A stretch of 10,844 nucleotides of DNA from an uncultured Bacilli bacterium (lineage in GTDB: Bacteria; Bacillota_I; Bacilli_A; ML615J-28; CAG-313). The translations under genes and the position numbers were made by a program. Below the pieces are notes generated by a model. The model was not told where the DNA came from and did no database searches. It was given only the letters and a program-made list of their open reading frames with translations. Below, in pieces: positions 1 to 6,764 of this stretch. Every line of letters begins with the position of its first letter. The first letter of the stretch is position 1. The DNA lies in NCBI GenBank assembly GCA_904502205.1, contig CAJGDR010000030.1:1-10844 (forward strand), given 5' to 3'.

Positions 1-24
1 TGAATTAACTGTTATAAATTAAAC

Positions 25-55
25 AAAAACCTCATTCAACAAGAATGAGGTTTTT
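25..55 (-). terminator. Intrinsic terminator closing the MurNAc operon
   Basis: A perfect 13-bp stem (arms 25-37 and 43-55, loop AACAA) begins just 3 bases past the stop codon of the alpha/beta hydrolase gene. Read on the minus strand it is an A-rich/T-rich flanked hairpin with core AACCTCATTC, followed by a run of T. The A and T runs on both sides mean it could also stop transcription arriving from the other side. It marks the 3' end of the seven-gene operon. Confidence 0.9.
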
Positions 56-57
56 TA

Positions 58-792
58 TTATTTAGTTAAGAATTTGATTATTTCTTCGTTAAATTCTTTT
101 CTGTGTAAAACATCTGTAAAACAGTGTGACGCACCATTTACTTGATGGAATGAAGCATTTTTATAAATAGATGCATATTTTCTTCCATATTCAATTGGTA
201 CTGATTGGTCAGCTTCTCCGTGAATAATAAATACCGGATTAGTGAAGTTTTCAATTCCTGCAAATAAGTCTAATCCTTCAAATGAATCAGCAAAATCATA
301 ACACATTAAATATCCACCCATGTCGATATTTCTGTCATCAACCCAACGAGTAGATCTTTCAAAGTACGCTCTTGCGTGTTCATCCATACAACCAGCTGGA
401 GCAGCTAAGATTAATTTGTCAATTTTATTTTGGAAATGACTGCTCATACATCCAGCTACTGCACCACCCATTGAAAATCCAAGTACAATTAATGGTTGGT
501 CTTTTTTAATTTCGATTGCATGTTCAATAATATTAATTGCATCATTTAATTCAGTTCTAAATGTCATATCTTTAAAATATCCATCACTAATACCACTTCC
601 CATGAAGTCATATCTTAATGAACTAAAACCATTTTTTGCTAGTTCATCTGATAATACTTTAAATAAATAACCATTTTCATTTAAATGTCCAGTAAAACCA
701 TGGAACATTACAACGATGCCTTTAGAATTTTCTACTTCATTATATATTCCACGAAGTGTATATTCTTTTTTAAGTTCGACTAACTTAATCAT
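58..792 (-). CDS. Alpha/beta-hydrolase, esterase-like (cinnamoyl-esterase/S33-type fold)
   Basis: A 244-residue cytoplasmic alpha/beta-hydrolase with no signal peptide. The oxyanion-hole motif HGFTG is at 31-35, the nucleophile elbow GFSMGG at 105-110 (Ser107), the acidic residue in GEADQSVP at Asp195, and the catalytic His in GASHCF at His223, so the triad is complete. The inserted lid is about residues 135-180. Length and motifs resemble the feruloyl/cinnamoyl esterase-like single-domain hydrolases. The ATG shares one base with the murQ stop (TAATG), and an AAAGGAG site lies 8 bases upstream inside murQ, so translation is probably coupled. It is the last gene of a peptidoglycan-sugar operon. 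Its substrate cannot be read from sequence. By inference it may remove O-acetyl or other ester groups from wall sugars before phosphorylation. A peptidase or a general esterase are alternatives. Confidence 0.85.
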   Translation of the reverse strand: MIKLVELKKEYTLRGIYNEVENSKGIVVMFHGFTGHLNENGYLFKVLSDELAKNGFSSLRYDFMGSGISDGYFKDMTFRTELNDAINIIEHAIEIKKDQPLIVLGFSMGGAVAGCMSSHFQNKIDKLILAAPAGCMDEHARAYFERSTRWVDDRNIDMGGYLMCYDFADSFEGLDLFAGIENFTNPVFIIHGEADQSVPIEYGRKYASIYKNASFHQVNGASHCFTDVLHRKEFNEEIIKFLTK

Positions 793-1697
793 TATTTAAT
801 CTCCTTTAAAGCATTTTGAATATGATAATTATTTCTTGCAAGAATTTCTTCAACTTGATTTGGACATTCAATATTTGAGATATGTGCAAAAATTGCTTTT
901 TTAACTGTACCATATTTGTTTAATAGTTCATTGGCTTTTTCAGTATCACATTCACATACTTCTGATATTATTCCAAGTTGACGAGCAACTAATTTTTCAT
1001 TTGTTGCTTTTAGATCAATCATTAAGTTTTTATAAACATGTCCAAGTCTTACCATTGTAGCAGTTGAAATCATATTACAAATTAGTTTTTGAGCAGTTCC
1101 TGATTTCATTCTAGTTGAACCGCTTATTACTTCAGATCCAGTTACAGCTTCTACTGGAAAGTCAACAAGTGATGCCATTACACTGTTCTTAGCATTAACA
1201 ATACAACCTGTAACGCAACCCTTACTCTTAGCGTATTCAATACCTGAAATAACATATGGTGTTCTACCACTTGCTGCAATACCTACTACAACATCTTTTT
1301 CTGTAAGTTTTGCAAAATCTAAATCTTCAATTGCTAATTCTTTACTATCTTCTGCACCTTCAACAGCTTTAGAGAAAGCATCACGTCCGCCTGCTAAAAG
1401 ACACATAACTTGTTCATCACTTACACCATATGTTGGTGGACATTCAACAGCATCTAAAAGACCAATTCTTCCACTAGTTCCAGCACCCATATAAATAAGT
1501 CTTCCGCCAAGTGAAAGTTTTTCAACGATTGCATCTACAAGTTGAGCAATTTGGTCAAGTGCGCTCTCAACACTTAATGCTACTGTTTTATCTTCATTAT
1601 TAATTAACTGAACAATTTCACGTGAATTTAATGTATCAATTGATCTTGTTAATTCATTTCTTCCTTCTGTTGTGATATTTTTAATATTAATACTCAT
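792..1697 (-). CDS. murQ: N-acetylmuramic acid 6-phosphate etherase
   Basis: MurQ cleaves the D-lactyl ether of MurNAc-6-phosphate, giving GlcNAc-6-phosphate and D-lactate, the committed step of MurNAc catabolism in the cytoplasm. The 301-residue length is normal for the family. The SIS-domain sugar-phosphate site is visible as GAGTSGRIG (71-79), followed by LDAVECPPT with the conserved catalytic Glu (about E85). The second conserved acidic cluster VEGAEDS is at 112-118. SGRTPY lies at 144-149, and the family signature GSEVISGSTRMKSGTAQK at 188-205. A small helical C-terminal domain follows. The ATG has a strong AGGAG site 6 bases upstream. The gene lies 9 bases downstream of anmK and overlaps the next gene by one base. 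All substrate-producing enzymes for MurNAc-6P (MurK, AnmK, MupG) are encoded immediately upstream. No key residue appears to be missing. Confidence 0.96.
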   Translation of the reverse strand: MSINIKNITTEGRNELTRSIDTLNSREIVQLINNEDKTVALSVESALDQIAQLVDAIVEKLSLGGRLIYMGAGTSGRIGLLDAVECPPTYGVSDEQVMCLLAGGRDAFSKAVEGAEDSKELAIEDLDFAKLTEKDVVVGIAASGRTPYVISGIEYAKSKGCVTGCIVNAKNSVMASLVDFPVEAVTGSEVISGSTRMKSGTAQKLICNMISTATMVRLGHVYKNLMIDLKATNEKLVARQLGIISEVCECDTEKANELLNKYGTVKKAIFAHISNIECPNQVEEILARNNYHIQNALKEIK

Positions 1698-1706
1698 TTT
1701 CTTCTC

Positions 1707-2858
1707 CTATTTAATAACTGGCGGTAAAATAATACTACCAAGTGATAAGTTATCACTGCTTCCAGTAACACTTCTTAAATTACTTGCTTGATTTGTTAAT
1801 CTTAAATATCCTAAGATTGCAAAAGCATAGGCTTCTTTAGCATCAGCCGAAATATTGTAATCATCTATTTTTTGTAATGTATAATCATTATTTCTTAGTT
1901 CATTCATTAAAACTGGATTGTTACATCCACCTCCAGCTGCAATCAATACACCATCAAAATCTTTAAAGAATTTCTTAACTTGGTGCTTAATTACACAAGC
2001 TGTTAGAGTTGTTACAGTTCTAATAATATCTTCATTTTTAAGATTTAGTTTTTTTCCTAAATCTAAAATATAATCGATATAACTATCACTATATTTTTCT
2101 CTTCCTGTTGACTTTGGATATGGTAAGTCATAATATTCATCTTGCATTAAAGTATCTAAAAGTTCATTAGAAAGAACACCGCTTGATGCAACTTTACCAT
2201 CTTCATCATATGGCAAATTATATAGTTTCATCATTAAGCCATCAATTAACATATTACCAGGTCCTGTGTCAAATGCAACAACTTCTTCTTGTTTTTTATT
2301 TTTAGATATATATGTAATATTACTGATTCCACCAATATTTAAAAGAATTGCAGGAGCTTTTTCTTTAAAAAGTAAGTAATCAACAACAGGTACAAGTGGA
2401 GCACCACAACCGTCTGCAGATATATCTAAACTTCTAAAATCATATACAACAGTTTTATTAAATTTATAACTAATATATGAAGCATCACCAATTTGTAAAG
2501 TTGAAGGATATGTTCCATCAATACTTTCAGGGTTATGCCAAATAGTTTGACCGTGATTAGCAATAAATGATATATCATCAATTAAAGTATTAGTATCTTC
2601 TAAAAATTTTTGAATAGCATTTACATATGTAATTCCAAGTTCTTTATTTAAAGAACAAATTAACTGTACATTAGAACTATCAAGGCGTGATGCTTTTAAA
2701 ATCTTTTGTTTTAATTCTTCACTATATGGATAACTTCTAAATGCAATTAGTTCATGATGATTATTTTCATGACTTGCTAAACATACATCAACACCATCTA
2801 ATGATGTTCCGCTCATTAAGCCAATACTATATACTTTTTCTTTTAAATCAATTAACAT
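1707..2858 (-). CDS. anmK: Anhydro-N-acetylmuramic acid kinase
   Basis: AnmK opens the 1,6-anhydro ring of anhydroMurNAc and phosphorylates it with ATP, giving MurNAc-6-phosphate for MurQ. The frame is open for 12 more codons upstream, but I place the start at the ATG at 2856-2858: GGAG lies 6 bases before it, and the protein is then 383 residues with the family motif near the N terminus. Motifs: GLMSGTSLDGVD (13-24), ANHGQTIWH (100-108), DFRSLDISADGCGAPLVP (140-157), NIGGISNIT (174-182), FDTGPGNMLID (197-207). The Asp of RSLD (D145) is the likely catalytic base. The usual GG-x-GAPL is D-G-C-GAPL here, a small variation. The gene overlaps the end of murK by 7 bases and ends in TAG 9 bases before murQ. 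AnmK is best known from Gram-negative recycling, where lytic transglycosylases make its substrate. Confidence 0.95.
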   Translation of the reverse strand: MLIDLKEKVYSIGLMSGTSLDGVDVCLASHENNHHELIAFRSYPYSEELKQKILKASRLDSSNVQLICSLNKELGITYVNAIQKFLEDTNTLIDDISFIANHGQTIWHNPESIDGTYPSTLQIGDASYISYKFNKTVVYDFRSLDISADGCGAPLVPVVDYLLFKEKAPAILLNIGGISNITYISKNKKQEEVVAFDTGPGNMLIDGLMMKLYNLPYDEDGKVASSGVLSNELLDTLMQDEYYDLPYPKSTGREKYSDSYIDYILDLGKKLNLKNEDIIRTVTTLTACVIKHQVKKFFKDFDGVLIAAGGGCNNPVLMNELRNNDYTLQKIDDYNISADAKEAYAFAILGYLRLTNQASNLRSVTGSSDNLSLGSIILPPVIK

Positions 2859-3787
2859 GTTTTTCTCCAATTCTTTAAAGCTAAATAATAACATCCCATT
2901 ACTGCCAAAGTATCAACATATGTAATATTGAAGTGTTTATTGTTTAGTTTTAAATGGTTTTCAAAACTTTCAGTTAAAACTGGATTATTACGCCAGAAAC
3001 CGCCAACAAGGCCCAAAATCGCGCCATTAGGGATTTTTAAGGTATCAGTTATTGTAGTTACTTGGGTAGCTAAATAAAAGCCTTGTTTTTGTACATTGTT
3101 TTTTGCAATTTGATAAATTTTAGTATCAATTGGTTCGTTTTTTATTATATCCATAACATTGTATACAAACGATGCCATTTCTGATTTAGTATGAGCATAA
3201 AAATATGTTTTAAGATTTGGGAAGTCAAATGAGTTAGTCCACTTCAAAATCGCTAAATCATATTCATCGTAAGGTATACCATGTTCATATTTTCTTTTTA
3301 TTTCTAAAACTGATTTATGAATTAAAGAATAACCTGATCCTTCTTCTTCTAGTAACTGACCGCCACCACCAACAATCATAAATTTATTATTGTTAATAGC
3401 ACATGTAGCATTACCTGTTCCACTTACTACTAAAATACCATAGTCTAGTTCATTTTTTAAAATAGAATGAAGGCTCATTTCAGCATCAGTTACGATATCT
3501 ACTAAGACACCATATTTACTGTGTATTTGATTTTTTAAAGCTTCAACATCATCAACCCTTCCAAGTCCTGATATTCCAAGCTCAATAAATACTAATTCAT
3601 ATTCTTCTTTTAAAGTACTATATACATTTTCAATTCCCTCAAAAATGTTTTTCAGTGCTTCATCATAATCAACTGCCGGACTTCCAACACCATTGTAATA
3701 TTCATAGATTATATTGCCGTCTAAATTAATACCACAAGTAAGGGTTTTGGTACCACCAGATTCCATACACAAAAAATATGGTTTCAT
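2852..3787 (-). CDS. murK: N-acetylmuramic acid / N-acetylglucosamine kinase (BadF/BadG family, MurK-like)
   Basis: A 311-residue sugar kinase of the ASKHA fold, BadF/BadG/BcrA ATPase family, to which Clostridium acetobutylicum MurK (ATP-dependent MurNAc and GlcNAc 6-kinase) and GlcNAc kinases belong. The phosphate-1 loop is ESGGTKT (9-15), where most relatives have D-G-G-G-T-K-T. The likely catalytic Asp lies in VTDAEMSL (D101). The phosphate-2 loop is SGTGNA (122-127), and GGGGQLLEEEGSGYSL (139-154) is the family sugar/ATP signature. The ATG is preceded by AGGAG at 6 bases and lies one base after the mupG stop. The end overlaps anmK. Between two MurNAc enzymes and upstream of murQ, phosphorylation of MurNAc and GlcNAc released by NamZ is the natural role. 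A GlcNAc-only or glucosamine kinase cannot be excluded from sequence. Confidence 0.82.
   Translation of the reverse strand: MKPYFLCMESGGTKTLTCGINLDGNIIYEYYNGVGSPAVDYDEALKNIFEGIENVYSTLKEEYELVFIELGISGLGRVDDVEALKNQIHSKYGVLVDIVTDAEMSLHSILKNELDYGILVVSGTGNATCAINNNKFMIVGGGGQLLEEEGSGYSLIHKSVLEIKRKYEHGIPYDEYDLAILKWTNSFDFPNLKTYFYAHTKSEMASFVYNVMDIIKNEPIDTKIYQIAKNNVQKQGFYLATQVTTITDTLKIPNGAILGLVGGFWRNNPVLTESFENHLKLNNKHFNITYVDTLAVMGCYYLALKNWRKTC
2859..2868 (-). promoter_or_regulatory. Ribosome binding site that sets the anmK start
   Basis: GGAG (minus strand, 2868 to 2865) stands 6 bases before the ATG at 2856-2858 and lies inside the murK 3' end. It supports the internal ATG over the in-frame upstream start at 2894, which would overlap murK by 43 bases. 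Confidence 0.7.
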
Positions 3788-3788
3788 A

Positions 3789-4835
3789 TTATTCTCCTAT
3801 AAAGCCAGTTATTTTAAATTTAAATCTACTTCCTGGTTTAATTAAACGTATTAAAGTTTCAGCATCTTTTTCTACTTCTCCAACTACGTTAACAAAACCT
3901 TTGTTTTCCATTTCTTTTAACGCAATACTAACCTCACCAGTATAACGTTTATATAATATATTATCGATTGTTACCATATAAGGATATATATGATTTGTAT
4001 TGTGAGGTTCAACTTTTACACCTCTTGATTTAGATGATCTTTTTAAATAACTAGTTTCATCTATTCTAAAAGTATGTAAATTATTTAATATTTCAAGTTC
4101 TTCATTTGATAAGTCTTTATAAACTTTAATTGGTAGTTCATATATATCAGTTAGACTCTTTAACTTACTAAAGTCATTAGAATTAATATATGCATCTCCA
4201 ACACAAACACCATCACATCCTACAGCAAAAAGTTCGTATGAAGCAAGGCATATATCTAAATCACGATGTGTCTCGACACTTGGAAGTCCATCATATAAAG
4301 GTGGTCTTTTACCACTATTAGATGGAATATATGCAAGTATTGTTAAACCATACTCTTTGTATAATTCATTTAATCTTTTTACATTTTCGATATCCATACC
4401 AGTATATCGTTTTGGATAAAAATTATAACTTACACGAATATTTGAAAAGTTTGCATTTAAGCTTTTTAGTTTTTCTAAATATGCTCTTGATAAATTACTT
4501 GCATTAAGTTCAATTAAATATGGTAAATTATTTGCGTATTCTACGATTTCTTCAATTGTAAAACCATAATCAAGTCGAAGTGCACCAAGTGATTTTGGTA
4601 ATTTAAATTTATCCATTACTCGTTTTGAAACATCAACAACAAGCGGTAATTCAAGCTCATCAGATTTATCTAATAATCTTTGAAATGATCCTTCAATATC
4701 AGCCTCAGGTATATGTGCTGATGTAAAAACAAAATCAATTCCTTCTTCTTTAGCAATACTTAAATATTTTAGCGTATCTTCTATATCGTAATCACTTAGT
4801 CCTACATATACAGAAATGCCTTTTAGTTTTTCCAT
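3789..4835 (-). CDS. mupG: 6-phospho-N-acetylmuramidase (DUF871 family, MupG-like)
   Basis: A 348-residue DUF871 protein. The family founder with known function, MupG of Staphylococcus aureus (GH170), hydrolyses MurNAc-6P-GlcNAc to MurNAc-6P and GlcNAc in the cytoplasm. The N-terminal TIM-barrel (about 1-230) holds the family motifs YNFYPKRYTGMD (137-148), RPPLYDGLPSVETHR (177-191) and GVCVGDAYIN (209-218). A C-terminal cyclophilin-like domain covers about 235-348. No signal peptide is present. The ATG has AGGAG 5 bases upstream and lies 8 bases after the namZ stop. Position between namZ and murK supports a wall-sugar role. In staphylococci the substrate is made by the PTS transporter MurP, which is absent from this window, so the source of phosphorylated disaccharide is open. 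Other DUF871 specificities are possible. Confidence 0.88.
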   Translation of the reverse strand: MEKLKGISVYVGLSDYDIEDTLKYLSIAKEEGIDFVFTSAHIPEADIEGSFQRLLDKSDELELPLVVDVSKRVMDKFKLPKSLGALRLDYGFTIEEIVEYANNLPYLIELNASNLSRAYLEKLKSLNANFSNIRVSYNFYPKRYTGMDIENVKRLNELYKEYGLTILAYIPSNSGKRPPLYDGLPSVETHRDLDICLASYELFAVGCDGVCVGDAYINSNDFSKLKSLTDIYELPIKVYKDLSNEELEILNNLHTFRIDETSYLKRSSKSRGVKVEPHNTNHIYPYMVTIDNILYKRYTGEVSIALKEMENKGFVNVVGEVEKDAETLIRLIKPGSRFKFKITGFIGE

Positions 4836-4843
4836 AAAAACTC

Positions 4844-5989
4844 CTATTTATAAATCATATATGGTTTTCTAATTTCAAGGAATTTAGCTGCATCCTCATC
4901 TAAGATTTCAAGTTGTTTTTCAAGTGGATAACTGTTTTCAATCATATAATCACAACCAACTTCAAATTCAAATAATGAAGGACGACCTTCAACATAAGGT
5001 TTATTTACTTTGAAATGTTCAGCATAGTGAGTTCTAATAACATGTAACATTACCCAACTAGCTTTCATTGTATTAAATTTTTCACGATCAGTAATATGAA
5101 CAAATACACCACCACAAAGTTCACCTTGATATTTAGAGAATGTTGGAGTAAAGTATTGTGGTCTAAAGTATACACCTTCTAAATTGTATGCGTTAAGAAG
5201 TTTTGCGAAATCTTCACTTTTAATCCAAGGTGCACCAACAATTTCAAATGGAGTTGTTGTACCACGACCTTCAGCAACGTTTGTTCCTTCAAATACACAT
5301 GTTGTATTATAAGCATAACATGTATTAATTGTTGGCATATTTGGTGTTGGAATTACCCAAGGTAATTTTGTATCTTCAAAGCTCATCCATGATTCATAGT
5401 TTTTCATTTCTACAACATGAAGTTCACATCCAATACCAAATTCTTCATTAAATAATTTAGCAAGTTCACCCATTGTCATACCATGACGTTGTGGAATTGG
5501 ATAATATCCAACAAATGAACGATATTTAATATCTAAAATATTACCTTCTACTTTATCTAGTCCAATTGGATTTGGTCTATCAAATACAACGAATGGTTTT
5601 TTGTAATCAGCACATGCCATCATACAATAAGCCATTGTGTAAATAAATGTATAATATCTTGAACCACAATCTTGAACATCAATTGTCATAACATCAATTG
5701 CGTTCATCATTTCTTCTGTTGGTTTTTTAGATTTACCATATAAGCTGTAAACTGTAAGACCAGTTTCTTCATCGATATATGTTGGTAAATGCATACCAGC
5801 TTGAATACTAGCTCTAACACCATGTTCTGGTGAGAATAATGCTACTAAATTTGTTTTTTCTAATAAAATATCAATACTTGATTTAAAATTAGAATCAATA
5901 CCTGTTGGGTTTGTAATTAACCCTACTCTTTTACCTTCAAATAATTCTTTAAATTCATCTACTCTTTCAATCCCTAAAATCGTCTTCAT
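4844..5989 (-). CDS. namZ: Exo-beta-N-acetylmuramidase (DUF1343/GH171, NamZ-like), no signal peptide
   Basis: A 381-residue DUF1343 protein. The characterised member, Bacillus subtilis NamZ (YbbC), is an exo-enzyme releasing MurNAc from the non-reducing end of peptidoglycan fragments such as MurNAc-GlcNAc. Motifs in order: LITNPTG (24-30), LFSPEHG (51-57), DVQDCGSRYYTF (104-115), DRPNPIG (137-143), RHGMTMGELA (168-177), WVIPTPNMP (211-219), FEGTNVAEGRGTTTPFE (233-249). I chose the ATG at 5987-5989, which has AAAGGAG 10 bases upstream. A TTG at 6016 would add nine basic residues but has no comparable support. With this start the catalytic domain begins at once (MKTILGIERV), so unlike the secreted B. 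subtilis enzyme it should be cytoplasmic. It overlaps the DUF624 gene by 23 bases and ends in TAG. Confidence 0.9.
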   Translation of the reverse strand: MKTILGIERVDEFKELFEGKRVGLITNPTGIDSNFKSSIDILLEKTNLVALFSPEHGVRASIQAGMHLPTYIDEETGLTVYSLYGKSKKPTEEMMNAIDVMTIDVQDCGSRYYTFIYTMAYCMMACADYKKPFVVFDRPNPIGLDKVEGNILDIKYRSFVGYYPIPQRHGMTMGELAKLFNEEFGIGCELHVVEMKNYESWMSFEDTKLPWVIPTPNMPTINTCYAYNTTCVFEGTNVAEGRGTTTPFEIVGAPWIKSEDFAKLLNAYNLEGVYFRPQYFTPTFSKYQGELCGGVFVHITDREKFNTMKASWVMLHVIRTHYAEHFKVNKPYVEGRPSLFEFEVGCDYMIENSYPLEKQLEILDEDAAKFLEIRKPYMIYK

Positions 5990-6644
5990 CTTCTTCAATC
6001 TCCTTTGCTCTTTCAATAATTTTTTCTAAATCGATTTTTCTTAAATAGTAATATGTTGCATCTGTCAACTTAATACTTAAAAAGATCGGTAAACTAATAC
6101 CAATAACAACCCAAATTGGAAGTGCTAATACACCAATTAGCATCACAAGGTTCATACCAAATATAATTAAACTTGAAATAAAATATCTAAAACAAATAAA
6201 TATCGATATTCTAATTGTATCTACAATTCCAAATGATTGGAAATTAATCATAACAAGCGGTAAATGTAAACTAAATAAAACCAATAATAATAAAACTACT
6301 AGCATTATCCAATACCCTGCTTGACCAACAATGTTGTCAGCAGCAAATTTATTACTATAAAAATACATTGAAAAACTTGCAAGTACAATAATTATTATTA
6401 TAAATAATCCAATAATAAATGATTTTTCTAAATGCTTTTTAAGATTACTTAAATACATTCTAACAACTTTTGTTGGACCTACTTCTTTAAAATCAGCAAC
6501 TGTTTGATAAGCAGCTGTTAGAGCCGGTAGTAATGTTATAATAAATATTGATAAGATAATTGTAAATAAGTTTACAATTACTAGTCCAAATAAATAATCA
6601 AAAAAACGATATGTTTTAGAATTTAATTTTTTATCTAAACTCAT
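5967..6644 (-). CDS. DUF624 (YesL-like) membrane protein
   Basis: A 225-residue integral membrane protein, first gene of the operon. The N-terminal portion has the DUF624 pattern: a short basic start, an Asp/Tyr-rich FFDYLFGLVIVNL helix, then LLPALTAAYQTV, a soluble loop with many Lys, and further helices. Probable membrane segments are at about 18-39, 76-97, 110-133, 146-165 and 168-191. The C terminus is a charged cytoplasmic tail ending in a run of Glu and Asp (EEDEDDFRD). YesL-type proteins are commonly encoded with carbohydrate ABC transporters but have no settled biochemical role. The ATG is preceded by a seven-base anti-16S match, GAGGTGA. The stop is TGA and lies inside namZ, so the two genes are probably translationally coupled. 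It may assist uptake of wall saccharides, but this is inference from position only. Confidence 0.85.
   Translation of the reverse strand: MSLDKKLNSKTYRFFDYLFGLVIVNLFTIILSIFIITLLPALTAAYQTVADFKEVGPTKVVRMYLSNLKKHLEKSFIIGLFIIIIIVLASFSMYFYSNKFAADNIVGQAGYWIMLVVLLLLVLFSLHLPLVMINFQSFGIVDTIRISIFICFRYFISSLIIFGMNLVMLIGVLALPIWVVIGISLPIFLSIKLTDATYYYLRKIDLEKIIERAKEIEEDEDDFRD
5990..6006 (-). promoter_or_regulatory. Ribosome binding site that sets the namZ start
   Basis: AAAGGAG (minus strand, 6006 to 6000) stands 10 bases before the ATG at 5987-5989 and lies inside the 3' end of the DUF624 gene. It favours this start over the upstream in-frame TTG at 6016. Confidence 0.75.
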
Positions 6645-6662
6645 AATTTCACCTCATTATAT

Positions 6663-6691
6663 ATTTTACCAAAAAATTAAGTTTTTTTAAA
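6663..6691 (-). promoter_or_regulatory. Candidate promoter of the MurNAc operon
   Basis: On the minus strand TTTAAA (6691-6686) and TAAAAT (6668-6663) are separated by 17 bases, matching a weak sigma-A -35 and a good -10 box. The start site would fall near 6656, giving a short leader holding only the GAGGTGA ribosome site. The region is very AT-rich, so chance matches are easy. A TATAAT at 6661-6656 also exists but would place the start within the ribosome site. Confidence 0.35.
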
Positions 6692-6692
6692 G

Positions 6693-6715
6693 CATTTAAA
6701 TATTTTATTTAAATG
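6693..6715. repeat. Perfect 10-bp inverted repeat upstream of the operon, candidate operator
   Basis: The arms CATTTAAATA and TATTTAAATG are exact reverse complements separated by three T residues. The element lies between the upstream terminator and the candidate -35 box, about 49 bases before the DUF624 start codon. Spacing and symmetry suit a dimeric regulator's site. It is wholly AT apart from its outer C and G, so a structural or chance origin remains possible. It does not resemble a catabolite (cre) site. Confidence 0.45.
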
Positions 6716-6716
6716 A

Positions 6717-6750
6717 AAAAACACTATGTGATTTCTCACATAGTGTTTTT
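6717..6750 (-). terminator. Intrinsic terminator after the solute-binding lipoprotein gene
   Basis: A perfect 15-bp stem (arms 6717-6731 and 6736-6750, loop TTTC on the plus strand) with core ACACTATGTGA begins 14 bases after the lipoprotein stop codon. On the minus strand the right arm ends in a run of T. The A run and T run are both in the stem, so it can fold in either direction. It separates the upstream block from the MurNAc operon. Confidence 0.92.
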
Positions 6751-6764
6751 GTTAAAAAGCTAAA

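Noticed and set aside
4322..4507. Plus-strand 61-residue frame within mupG
   Set aside because: No ribosome site, no recognisable domain, and antisense to a conserved enzyme.
5967..5969. TGA at the end of the DUF624 gene read as tryptophan (Mycoplasma code)
   Set aside because: All enzymes here use TGG for conserved Trp, and the frames give complete domains under the standard code; the DUF624 length is normal when TGA is a stop.
5990..6016. Upstream TTG start for namZ
   Set aside because: The ATG at 5989 has a well-placed AAAGGAG; the added residues are basic and not conserved-looking.
6656..6661. Perfect TATAAT before the DUF624 gene
   Set aside because: Transcription from it would begin inside the ribosome site, and no -35 box is found at proper spacing; kept only as an alternative.
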